A stretch of 60,804 nt of DNA, from positions 1 through 60,804 of the IMG/VR virus record IMGVR_UViG_3300048592_000232. One strand, 5' to 3'. Positions 45,906-53,020 of this stretch are shown one piece after another. Source of the stretch: a virus. Position 1 is the first letter of the stretch. Each line of letters begins with the position of its first letter. Both the position numbers and the translations under genes were made by a program. The notes under the pieces were generated by a model, which saw only the letters and a program-made list of their open reading frames with translations, searched no databases and was not told the origin of the DNA.

Positions 45906-46324
45906 AACGACACAATCCCCGTTCGGCGTAGCACCGTCTCGCCTGCGCCCACGTTGACGCCGTGCACGGCAAGAATTTCAGCGCGCTTCTCACGCCGTGC
46001 CGTTTCTAGCCGCCGCGCAAGATCGTTGTAGTCGTCGCGCAGCGGACCCGTCTGGTTTGTCGTGGCCGTCAGGTTGCCGTACATCGAATTAAGCAGGCGC
46101 AGTTCGGCAAGGTCGATCAGCGCTTCATCCTGCGCAATGGCGACGACTTCCCCACTCGTTGCATCCACGAACGAAGCTGTCGATCCACCAAGGCGACGCA
46201 CCGCCCAGGCAATCGCCTGATCGGGGGATGGGCTGTCCTGGCTGCCCGTGAGCGTTCGCACCAGCGCAAGCATTGCGCCCGTGCGTTCGGTCAGGATCGC
46301 CGTAACCTCCGCCTTTGTCGCCAC
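45902..46324 (-). CDS. Head-tail adaptor (gp6/gp15-like) protein
   Basis: 140 residues, helical (TGAMLALVRTLTGSQDSPSP, ALIDLAELRLLNSMYGNLTA, LARRLETARREKRAEILAVH). Small helical adaptors at this place bind under the portal. Assignment rests on size, helicity and position. Confidence 0.5.
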   Translation of the reverse strand: MATKAEVTAILTERTGAMLALVRTLTGSQDSPSPDQAIAWAVRRLGGSTASFVDATSGEVVAIAQDEALIDLAELRLLNSMYGNLTATTNQTGPLRDDYNDLARRLETARREKRAEILAVHGVNVGAGETVLRRTGIVSL

Positions 46325-46660
46325 TTACTTCACTTCTTCCTGGTAGGCGTCGATACCCTGCTTCAGCCAGAACACCGCAGCTTCGATTGCCGCCTTCAGA
46401 TGTTCACCCTGTAGCGCCGGGAACTCCGCTTCCAACAGGGACATGGCGTAGTCGAACCGCGCGCCCGCTGGCAACTTGCCCGTGCGCCACAGTTGCTCCG
46501 CCGCTGCGACCGCCGTCTCTGCTACCGCCGACACTTCTTGCAGGCTGGCAATCGCCTCACCTACGCTGGTAGGTCGAGTGCGCAGCCAGACCACGATCAG
46601 CAGGATCGCCGTCAGCATGACCGACGCCAACCCCAGAATTTCACCGCTAGACAGTTCCAT
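46325..46660 (-). CDS. Holin-like protein (LLH-type)
   Basis: 111 residues. One N-terminal transmembrane helix (ILGLASVMLTAILLIVVWLR), then AETAVAAAEQLWRTGKLPAG, RFDYAMSLLEAEF and LKAAIEAAVFWLKQG, the pattern of LLH-type phage holins. These open the membrane for lysis. Unusually it sits between neck genes. It overlaps the helix-hairpin-helix gene by 14 nt. No recognisable endolysin accompanies it. Confidence 0.65.
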   Translation of the reverse strand: MELSSGEILGLASVMLTAILLIVVWLRTRPTSVGEAIASLQEVSAVAETAVAAAEQLWRTGKLPAGARFDYAMSLLEAEFPALQGEHLKAAIEAAVFWLKQGIDAYQEEVK

Positions 46661-46961
46661 TCAGTGTCTCCCTAATTTGTTCCAGCGCCGTCTCACCAAT
46701 CCCGCGAACAGCAAGCAACTCGTCATCGCTTGCCGCGCTTGCAGACGCCGGGTTGAAGCCTGCACTTTCCAGCCGCCGCGCAATCTTGTCGTCAAGACCG
46801 TTCCAGCTTGGCATGGCCTCGCAGCGTTCCGGCTCCTGGACAGGCGTCAACTTGTCCAGGAACCCCCGCGCCGCTGCGTCATCGATCTCGACGATGTCAC
46901 CTGACGCAAACTCATTGCTTGCGCCGAAGTGACACCCCGGATTGACTTGATACAGGCTCAT
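46647..46961 (-). CDS. Helix-hairpin-helix domain protein, 104 residues
   Basis: The C-terminal LLAVRGIGETALEQIRETL is a helix-hairpin-helix motif of the non-specific DNA-binding type, and GLDDKIARRLESAGF may be a second one. Small HhH proteins next to capsid genes occur in several phages, possibly as head-tail components. Starts 2 nt after the capsid stop. Confidence 0.65.
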   Translation of the reverse strand: MSLYQVNPGCHFGASNEFASGDIVEIDDAAARGFLDKLTPVQEPERCEAMPSWNGLDDKIARRLESAGFNPASASAASDDELLAVRGIGETALEQIRETLNGTV

Positions 46962-46963
46962 GG

Positions 46964-48049
46964 CTATGCACCTGTGGCGTGAATGATGCCGCTCTTGCCG
47001 TCTGCGCGTGCCTTGATCTTTGGCGCTGCGATGGTCATCACACGCCAGTTGACTTCCATGCCGTCACCCGTGCGCCACTCGCGCGTCATCGGCGCCAGCG
47101 TTTCCGCCCAGGTCACAACGTCGCTGCTCATCTGCACAAGCAAAACGTTTCCGTCCGCCAGCATCGGAGCCGGAACCTTCTTGATCTCACTGATCTGCTT
47201 GGTGCCGTCTGCGCCCATGCCAAAGGTGCGCTTGAGGCGCATCAGGGCAGTTTCCGCGCCGTTGCTGCCGTCGCTGAAATACGTCTGCGCCGCTTCGTCG
47301 TACTGCGTCTCGGACACATACAGGTTGTATGGCCCGTAGTGGCGATTCGTGTTGCTGGCCGAACGCAGCATCCCGGCGACTGTGGCGACGACGTTGGCCG
47401 GAGTGCCCCAATCACCGCCGCCAAAGCTGCCTACCGCCGCCGTGCTGCGGTTTGGATGCGTGGTGTAGCCGTACACGACGCTGCCCTGGAAGTTGACGCC
47501 GCTGTCCCCGTTGAACAGCATGTACTCCAGCGATTCAGCCACGACGCGCGCGGCTTCGATGGAGGTGGTTGTGTCGATGCCGTTGCCAAGCAGCCGGGAA
47601 GCCTCCAGGAAGCGCAGATCAACCGCGAATTCCTTGAAGGTCACGGGCAGGGGCACGCCGGCCTGGGTCATGTCGGGCAAGTCACGGTCGCCGCGAGAAC
47701 GCCCGGTCATGTTGCGCTGCGCAGCAGTGATTTCGCTCGACATGTACCATGTCGCCATCAACGTGCCGATGCTGCCGATCTGCTCGACCAACCCAGCAGC
47801 GCGCAAGTCAGCGACGCCGCCCAGTGGGTAACGCGCAGCAGGCAACACTGCCCGGTCGATAGCTTCCCACTCGTCCTCGAAAAGAACGGAGTTGACAATT
47901 GGCTGCCCGTTCGGGACAAGCACGCCGTCCTTGAGGCCGTAGCCGCTCAAGGCGACCAGTCCGTTTTCAGCCACGCCCAGCGGACGGTAGCTGTTGGTGA
48001 TGTGCTGTAGCGCGTCACGCCCTGCCATCACGTTTGCTCTGCTATTCAT
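46964..48049 (-). CDS. Major capsid protein (HK97 fold)
   Basis: 361 residues from ATG 48049 (TAGGAGGAACC). Features of encapsulin/HK97-type capsid proteins: GLVEQIGSIGTLMATWYMSS, LPVTFKEFAVDLRFLEASRL, ARVVAESLEYMLFNGDSGVN and NLYVSETQYDEAAQTYF. It follows decoration and DUF2213 genes, as in other phages with this capsid family. The longer frame upstream of 48049 is a shadow. Confidence 0.85.
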   Translation of the reverse strand: MNSRANVMAGRDALQHITNSYRPLGVAENGLVALSGYGLKDGVLVPNGQPIVNSVLFEDEWEAIDRAVLPAARYPLGGVADLRAAGLVEQIGSIGTLMATWYMSSEITAAQRNMTGRSRGDRDLPDMTQAGVPLPVTFKEFAVDLRFLEASRLLGNGIDTTTSIEAARVVAESLEYMLFNGDSGVNFQGSVVYGYTTHPNRSTAAVGSFGGGDWGTPANVVATVAGMLRSASNTNRHYGPYNLYVSETQYDEAAQTYFSDGSNGAETALMRLKRTFGMGADGTKQISEIKKVPAPMLADGNVLLVQMSSDVVTWAETLAPMTREWRTGDGMEVNWRVMTIAAPKIKARADGKSGIIHATGA

Positions 48050-48057
48050 GGTTCCTC

Positions 48058-48516
48058 CTACCCGATCCGAACTGTGACCAAAGCGGTTGCACCCGCGCCG
48101 GTCGTGGTTGCCACTTCGACAGTGCCGACGCGTGTACCGGAGGCAAGTTCGACTACCCAACCGCCCGTGTCCACTTCGACTTCGTCGCCGACTGCCAGGT
48201 TCTGCGACGCGGCCGCGACAAGCTGCACCAGGTCGCCCGGCAGCAGGTACATGTGCGGCACGAGTGCGCCGCTGGCATAGGCGGCCGTTGTCGCCGCGCC
48301 AGCGGACAGGTTGCCAGCGATGTACTTGTTCTCCGTCGCGACGATCCAGGGCCCGTCATGCGCGTCGCCAGCGCCATCTACGGCGCCAGCAGAAGTCTTG
48401 ACCAGCAGCAGACCGGGCACGATGTTTGCATCTGCCGCGACAGCTTCAAACGTCGGGCGGTCAAATGCCCCGTTCTGCTGCAAAACAATCACAGTGTTGC
48501 TTCGTGTGCGAGACAT
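48058..48516 (-). CDS. Head decoration-like protein
   Basis: 152 residues, Ala/Gly/Val-rich beta protein (IVPGLLLVKTSAGAVDG, YLLPGDLVQLVAAASQNLAV, VGDEVEVDTGGWVVEL), the form of DUF2190-type or lambda D-like capsid decoration proteins. Between the DUF2213 and capsid genes. Confidence 0.6.
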   Translation of the reverse strand: MSRTRSNTVIVLQQNGAFDRPTFEAVAADANIVPGLLLVKTSAGAVDGAGDAHDGPWIVATENKYIAGNLSAGAATTAAYASGALVPHMYLLPGDLVQLVAAASQNLAVGDEVEVDTGGWVVELASGTRVGTVEVATTTGAGATALVTVRIG

Positions 48517-49494
48517 CTACTTTTCCTCCGTTGGAGCAATGTAGGGCTTCAGCCCTGCCGGTTTGCGCTCCGTGCTTGCCGCACTGACCCCGGTGTAGTC
48601 GGCATTCGCCTTGACGCCGACGTTCGCCAGCTTTGCGAGCGCAGCGTTGGTCATGCCTGCCAGGTCTTCAGCCGTCAAGCCAAGCGCCTTGTTGCCGGTA
48701 ATGCGTGCGATCAGGTCGTCACGCTCCCGATTGACATTTGCGCGCAGACCGTCCAGCAGACTGCGCAGCGCATCCACGCCACCGAAGCTGTCGGCAAACG
48801 CCGTAAAAGCATCCGGCTGGCCGGTCGTCGATTCAGCCCCACTGACCTCGACCACCTCTTCGACTTGTTCCTCGTTCACTTCCACCTCCACTTCATCCTG
48901 TTGCGTTTCGTTCACCTGCATAGAAATGCCTCCGTTGGAATTGGTGCGACCGACGCCGCACCCGTCCTTGATTGAACATGCGCCGATTTCATCCAGCAGG
49001 ATCGCCAGATGGTCGGGGGTAATGTCTCTCTGTACGCCGAAGTATTGCGTACCCTCATGCTCACCGCCTACCGCTTCAATCTCACACCAGTAGGCAGTTG
49101 ACACCTCAATCTGTCGCCCGGCAGACAGCGCCGCCAAGATTGCCGAACCGCGCGCCGTAGCCTCACACTGCGCCACGTCGAACCACGCCTCGCCAAGCAG
49201 CTTGTCATCCTGCGCCTGCGCGCCGAACAGTTGCCCCAAGCCAAAGCGCGCCAGCGTGCATGGACAATTCGCCGTGACGTACATCCCTGCATCATCCTGC
49301 GGATGCCCATCCACCAGCGGACGCCCATTCCAGGCAAACGGGCGCTTTGCAATCTCCTCAGCAGGTAAGTACTGACCGTTCAGCACCTTCGCAATCACAG
49401 CCACCACCGGCGCGACGACATAGGAACGATCCCCAATGCGGTCGCTGCGCAGACTGTTTCCCGCTATCTCAAATTTGTGCGTGATGAGTTCCAT
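48517..49494 (-). CDS. DUF2213 protein, prohead protease/scaffold-like
   Basis: 325 residues. VVAVIAKVLNGQYLPAEEIA, AWNGRPLVDGHPQDDAGMYV, and EVSTAYWCEIEA match DUF2213, a family at the prohead protease/scaffold position. The Glu-rich C-terminal half (VEVEVNEEQVEEVVEVSGAE) resembles a scaffold domain. First gene of the leftward head-tail operon; its promoter is at 49539-49567. Confidence 0.78.
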   Translation of the reverse strand: MELITHKFEIAGNSLRSDRIGDRSYVVAPVVAVIAKVLNGQYLPAEEIAKRPFAWNGRPLVDGHPQDDAGMYVTANCPCTLARFGLGQLFGAQAQDDKLLGEAWFDVAQCEATARGSAILAALSAGRQIEVSTAYWCEIEAVGGEHEGTQYFGVQRDITPDHLAILLDEIGACSIKDGCGVGRTNSNGGISMQVNETQQDEVEVEVNEEQVEEVVEVSGAESTTGQPDAFTAFADSFGGVDALRSLLDGLRANVNRERDDLIARITGNKALGLTAEDLAGMTNAALAKLANVGVKANADYTGVSAASTERKPAGLKPYIAPTEEK

Positions 49495-49538
49495 GCTTGC
49501 CCCAATCGCAATGCACTTGACGTAAAAGTGGCATAACT

Positions 49539-49639
49539 ACAATAGCAAGTATCAGCGGGCGTGTCAAATATCGTATTTAGTGATATTTGCCTATTGACAT
49601 TTGATTCGATGTCGTGTAAAGTAGGAGATGTAAGAGCGA
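49539..49639. promoter_or_regulatory. Divergent late promoters with two operators
   Basis: Leftward: TTGACA (49562-49567), 17 nt, TATTGT (49539-49544), with TATCAGCGGGCGTGTCA (49550-49566) in the spacer. Rightward: TTGACA (49594-49599), 17 nt, TAAAGT (49617-49622), then 7 nt to GTAAGAGCGA (49630-49639). The operator TATCGTATTTAGTGATA (49569-49585) lies between the two -35 boxes. The rightward promoter and leader are a near copy of 16074-16119. Confidence 0.8.
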
Positions 49640-49668
49640 AACAATTCAGGCAGTAAAGGAGAGAGTCA

Positions 49669-49871
49669 TGCCTACAATTACACTGGAAGGGAAGGTTTAT
49701 CGGGTTTTGGGAAACCAGACCCCGGAGACCGTCGAAGCGGAGGAGTTGCCGACCCAGGCGGCGCACTACCGCAAGATGGGCATTACGGACGTGTACAACC
49801 TGGCCGACAACACCGGCTGGTTTCACGCAACCGTCACTGTCAACGGCGTCGAAGTCGTGCGCATCGGGTAG
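49669..49871 (+). CDS. Hypothetical protein, 67 residues
   Basis: First gene of a three-gene rightward island inside the late region. ATG 49669 follows AAAGGAGAGAGTC. Small beta-rich product (PTITLEGKVYRVLGNQTPET, WFHATVTVNGVEVVRIG). Not recognised. Its leader is the best match to the candidate antisense RNA. Confidence 0.6.
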
Positions 49872-49878
49872 GTGCGAC

Positions 49879-50055
49879 ATGACACAGACAGCCACGCTCG
49901 TGTTCGACCTGCCAGTTTCCCTCAACTGGCAGGTGTGGGAAGAAGAGCCGGAAATGATGCAGGGAGAAGCGGAGGAACTGCCTATTGAAGATGAGATTTT
50001 TGAAGAAGAGTACGGTATCGAAGACGACTACGATTGGATCAGGCGAGGGTGCTGA
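49879..50055 (+). CDS. Very acidic protein, 58 residues
   Basis: Starts 8 nt after the previous stop. Begins MTQTATLVFDLPVSLNWQVW and continues with more than 20 Glu/Asp in 38 residues (EELPIEDEIFEEEYGIEDD). Such acidic phage mini-proteins can mimic DNA or inhibit nucleic-acid enzymes; here this is speculation. Confidence 0.5.
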   Translation: MTQTATLVFDLPVSLNWQVWEEEPEMMQGEAEELPIEDEIFEEEYGIEDDYDWIRRGC

Positions 50056-50056
50056 C

Positions 50057-50242
50057 ATGAGCAAAGAACAAGTTGAACGGGTGTCAGCCCTCAGCCACTT
50101 CAAAAACTACGTGCCGCCTGTGGATGACTACGAGTTTGGCGGATACGTACAGCAGTACGGGCTAGGCAGGCAGTATTGCAGCAACGACATACAGCGCAAG
50201 GGCTTCGATGATGCGGAAAGAAAAGTAAAGGAGGTAGAGTAA
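50057..50242 (+). CDS. Hypothetical protein, 61 residues
   Basis: ATG 50057, 1 nt after the acidic gene. Contains HFKNYVPPVDDYEFGGYVQQ and a charged C-terminus. Not recognised. Followed by a strong terminator. Confidence 0.55.
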   Translation: MSKEQVERVSALSHFKNYVPPVDDYEFGGYVQQYGLGRQYCSNDIQRKGFDDAERKVKEVE

Positions 50243-50248
50243 ATTACC

Positions 50249-50290
50249 AGCCCGGCAGTCATTGAAGGTTGACTGCCGGGCTTTTTGTTT
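50249..50290 (+). terminator. Strong rho-independent terminator
   Basis: AGCCCGGCAGTC (50249-50260) and GACTGCCGGGCT (50271-50282), 10-nt loop, then TTTTGTTT. Ends the three-gene island; the opposing gene 50259-50789 stops inside the stem, so it probably serves both strands. Confidence 0.9.
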
Positions 50291-50789
50291 GGCGCACCCC
50301 TGCCAGCACCAGCGACAATCGTTCCAACACTTCGTCTGAATCGTGACCGTCAAAAGTGCTGTACCGTTCGACTTCCGGCACTTTCACCAACTCCCAAAGC
50401 TCCATAGGCAGATGATAAGAAATGTCGCCATAGTCCGAAACGATGACGCCGACGAACCAACCCGGATGCTCTGATCCGTCGTCATGCTTGCGCGTCTTGA
50501 ATGCCCGCTCGCTTTTCAGATTCATCAGCCACGCAAATAGCCGACAGCGATGATCGTAAAGCTCATGGAACGTATGATAGCCGTCGCTGATAATGTCCGT
50601 CCTGCGATGCAGCACCGGCTTTCCCTGATCCATCTCGTAGTAGTAGCCCGCCTTGCTTGCCAGCCGTGCTATCGTCATGTAGGCGTTGTGCCCGCCCGTA
50701 CCGTGTGCAAATTGCGTGGCGTAAAGCAAAGACAGCAACACTTCTTTTTCTTGCCGGTCATCCAACTGAGTCAGTTTGTCGAAGTTCAT
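50259..50789 (-). CDS. WDGH-type phage protein
   Basis: 176 residues. SDGYHTFHELYDHRCRLF, HPGWFVGVIVSDYGDISYHL and PMELWELV fit a widespread phage protein family of unknown function. Last gene of the leftward transcript. Confidence 0.65.
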   Translation of the reverse strand: MNFDKLTQLDDRQEKEVLLSLLYATQFAHGTGGHNAYMTIARLASKAGYYYEMDQGKPVLHRRTDIISDGYHTFHELYDHRCRLFAWLMNLKSERAFKTRKHDDGSEHPGWFVGVIVSDYGDISYHLPMELWELVKVPEVERYSTFDGHDSDEVLERLSLVLAGVRQTKSPAVNLQ

Positions 50790-50955
50790 TGCTCACTTGC
50801 CTCTCCGTCTCCGTCATAACGCTTGAAACTTCCGCCGAACCGCATGATTCACAACTAGACGCCTTGATACTGCGCCATCTGCCGCAGTGCGCACACCGAA
50901 CCCATGCGACCGGCTCAACAGGCATTAGCGGCATTGGTGGGACACGTAACCCCAT
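50758..50955 (-). CDS. Small zinc-ribbon protein, 65 residues
   Basis: VRCAHCGRWRSIKASSCESC holds two CxxC knuckles, a rubredoxin-like zinc ribbon. ATG 50955 (GGAGGCAAGTG) overlaps the previous stop. Overlaps the WDGH gene by 32 nt. Function unknown. Confidence 0.6.
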   Translation of the reverse strand: MGLRVPPMPLMPVEPVAWVRCAHCGRWRSIKASSCESCGSAEVSSVMTETERQVSNELRQTDSVG

Positions 50956-51158
50956 CACTTGCCTCCCTGTTCCGCCAGCGCCGCCAACACCACCGGCGCA
51001 TCTTCCCGGCGCACGAACACCATACTGCCCGTCAACGCCTTTTCAATGGCGCCTTCAACCGGCTCCGGTTTGCTGTACTGCAAGAGCACATTCTCGCAGT
51101 AGACCACGCCTGACGGCCTGCGCCCGATACGTGACGCTTCAGTCCAAGGCCCCGTCAC
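50955..51158 (-). CDS. Hypothetical protein, 67 residues
   Basis: GTG start overlapping the previous stop (GTGA). Contains AIEKALTGSMVFVRREDAPV and no recognisable motif. Confidence 0.5.
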   Translation of the reverse strand: MTGPWTEASRIGRRPSGVVYCENVLLQYSKPEPVEGAIEKALTGSMVFVRREDAPVVLAALAEQGGK

Positions 51159-51409
51159 AATTCACTCCAAGCCGCTTCATCCTGCGCTGACAGCCACGTA
51201 GTTGATAACGACGCATCGTCAGCAAGCACATTGGCGCACGAAGTTGCGTACAGGGGCTGCAACCGCGGCGCTATCGAATCCGGCTCGGCTGGTAGGCGTG
51301 GCGACGGGTCGCAATGGCAATAGCGCGACATTGCCTCCAAGCAAGCAACTCTCCGTTCTAGCTCCGCAACTCTTTCTTCTAGGTTTGCGATCCTTTGCTT
51401 CTTCTTCAT
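51155..51409 (-). CDS. Hypothetical protein with leucine-zipper N-terminus
   Basis: 84 residues. RIANLEERVAELERRVACLE is a clear coiled coil; the rest has RYCHCDPSPRLPAEP. Overlaps neighbours by 4 nt on each side. Function unknown. Confidence 0.5.
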   Translation of the reverse strand: MKKKQRIANLEERVAELERRVACLEAMSRYCHCDPSPRLPAEPDSIAPRLQPLYATSCANVLADDASLSTTWLSAQDEAAWSEL

Positions 51410-51603
51410 GCCGCGCCGCTCCCATTCACCAGCCGATGCACCAGCGATTCGAGATGCCGCACGCGCCGCTCTAGCGAATCAATGCGCCGCTGTGCCTTTT
51501 CCGGCCACGCCTCCACCCGCTTTTCTTCCGGCACGTAGGCGTGAAGCTGCCCAGGGATCGTGCATTCGTCATCCATCATATCGACCAAAGCACCCTCTCC
51601 CAT
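51406..51603 (-). CDS. Hypothetical protein with C-terminal coiled coil
   Basis: 65 residues from ATG 51603 (GGAGTGGTGACA). The C-terminal RRIDSLERRVRHLESLVHRL repeats the zipper pattern of the next gene, suggesting duplicated or partner proteins. Function unknown. Confidence 0.5.
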   Translation of the reverse strand: MGEGALVDMMDDECTIPGQLHAYVPEEKRVEAWPEKAQRRIDSLERRVRHLESLVHRLVNGSGAA

Positions 51604-51605
51604 TG

Positions 51606-51785
51606 TCACCACTCCTGTTCTGGCACTTCTACATGACTGTCGATCCGCTCCTGCTGCCTCCCAATGATTTGGTGCAGGGTTTCCCGTTCCCGCTCTGACC
51701 GCACCATCAGCCAGAAAACGCCGTTCGCACCGATGACCAGACCGGTGCAGAAGATGATCACGCCCAGCAGCATTCCATCTTGCAT
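51606..51785 (-). CDS. Small single-pass membrane protein, 59 residues
   Basis: ATG 51785 with GGAGTAGACA. Transmembrane helix MLLGVIIFCTGLVIGANGVF, then a charged coiled tail (SEREREQ-like, QQERIDSHVEV). The topology resembles an i-spanin or small holin partner, but no lysis genes are adjacent. Confidence 0.55.
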   Translation of the reverse strand: MQDGMLLGVIIFCTGLVIGANGVFWLMVRSERERETLHQIIGRQQERIDSHVEVPEQEW

Positions 51786-51788
51786 TGT

Positions 51789-52250
51789 CTACTCCAATCC
51801 CCTACGCAATGCCGATTCGACTTCACGAATAATGAACGAACGATTCCGCTCCAGGACATCCTCGTCTGTCTGCCAGATGCCCCGGTGAATGTTCGCTTGA
51901 AACTTCCTGGATTGCACCCACGCTGCGTACTGCGTCTGGTTGAACACAACCGCGCCGTACTGCCCCATTACGCCGTCAGTAAAGCGCCACGTCCACGCCC
52001 TGCCAAGCTGCCCGCTGCGCTGCCACGCGCCGCCGTTCTCACGCATCTTGGCAAAGAAGGCACGACGCTGCGCCGGGGTCGCCCTCGCCATGAATGACCC
52101 CGGTGGACGCTCCGGGTACACCTTCATTTCCTCCTCGATACGCAGCGCCGCATTGCGCAGCCCAGGACGAATCATCGCGCCGACGCGCCGACTCAGCAGG
52201 CTCTGCGCCGCTTCCATCCCCTTGATCTCAAAAGAGACTACAGAGTCCAT
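51789..52250 (-). CDS. HK97 gp10-like tail completion protein
   Basis: 153 residues. AAQSLLSRRVGAMIRPGLRN, LRIEEEMKVYPERPPGSFMA and WQRSGQLGRAWTWRFTD fit minor tail/gp10-type completion proteins. Overlaps the head morphogenesis gene by 13 nt. Confidence 0.6.
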   Translation of the reverse strand: MDSVVSFEIKGMEAAQSLLSRRVGAMIRPGLRNAALRIEEEMKVYPERPPGSFMARATPAQRRAFFAKMRENGGAWQRSGQLGRAWTWRFTDGVMGQYGAVVFNQTQYAAWVQSRKFQANIHRGIWQTDEDVLERNRSFIIREVESALRRGLE

Positions 52251-53020
52251 ATTGACCGTCCTCTCACGGGCCCCGCATCACCGATGACTTCCAAGTGTCG
52301 AGGCTGGCAGATCGGGCACACCCGATCATCTACTACCGTGTACCAGACATAAGACAGCCGCCCGCTTTCCTGCGCCACGCCCACGAAGCAGCGACACCCA
52401 GGGTGTGCGGGGGGCCTGTCCGCTGGGCGCGGCGCCAGCCCGATGGCCTCGTAGTAGTCGAACGCTCCTTCGGTGAAAGCAAAGGTTGATTCCGTGACGG
52501 CGATCAGCTTGGCGCGCTCAAGGCCGAACAGGCCCGGCGCTTGCAGCCGGTCGCGCAAATCGCTGATCGGCGCACCGGAGGCAATCCATGCCGCAATTTC
52601 ATCACGCAATCTTTGCCGTGTCGTCTCGTTGATGCGCGTCACCAGCGCAGCGGAGTACTGTTCCGCCCAGCGTATCGCCCACTCGTGACGATACGCCCCA
52701 TAGCCCGGCATAGTTGGCCACGCCGCCGCCGCCAACTGAGACCCGCCGACAGCCGCATCGACCAACAATCGAAGCAGCGCAATTTGCAGCACGTCAGACT
52801 GCGCATCCACCGAACGCAGCGCCGCGCCCACGTCGAAGCCGACGCCGAGCAACACATCACCCGGCGATAACACGATGCCAGCCTCCATCGTCGCCAGCGC
52901 GCCGGCCACCTCCCGCGTCCCTTCCGCTGCGTAGCCGTCCAGGACACTCTGCCACTGCGCCGGGTCGATCAGCAGGCTATCTTCACGGATACGTTGCCCA
53001 GCGGCGTAGAAATTCCGCAT
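52238..53020 (-). CDS. Phage head morphogenesis protein (Mu F-like)
   Basis: 260 residues from ATG 53020 (AGGAGGCAAAGGTCA), overlapping the portal gene by 38 nt. AKLIAVTESTFAFTEGAFDY, PPAHPGCRCFVGVAQ and the late VDDRVCPICQPRH are the signature of the Mu gpF/SPP1 gp7 family, with its His-x-x-Cys-x-Cys zinc-like site. It assists portal incorporation. The longer upstream frame mirrors the portal repeats and was rejected. Confidence 0.85.
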   Translation of the reverse strand: MRNFYAAGQRIREDSLLIDPAQWQSVLDGYAAEGTREVAGALATMEAGIVLSPGDVLLGVGFDVGAALRSVDAQSDVLQIALLRLLVDAAVGGSQLAAAAWPTMPGYGAYRHEWAIRWAEQYSAALVTRINETTRQRLRDEIAAWIASGAPISDLRDRLQAPGLFGLERAKLIAVTESTFAFTEGAFDYYEAIGLAPRPADRPPAHPGCRCFVGVAQESGRLSYVWYTVVDDRVCPICQPRHLEVIGDAGPVRGRSIWTL

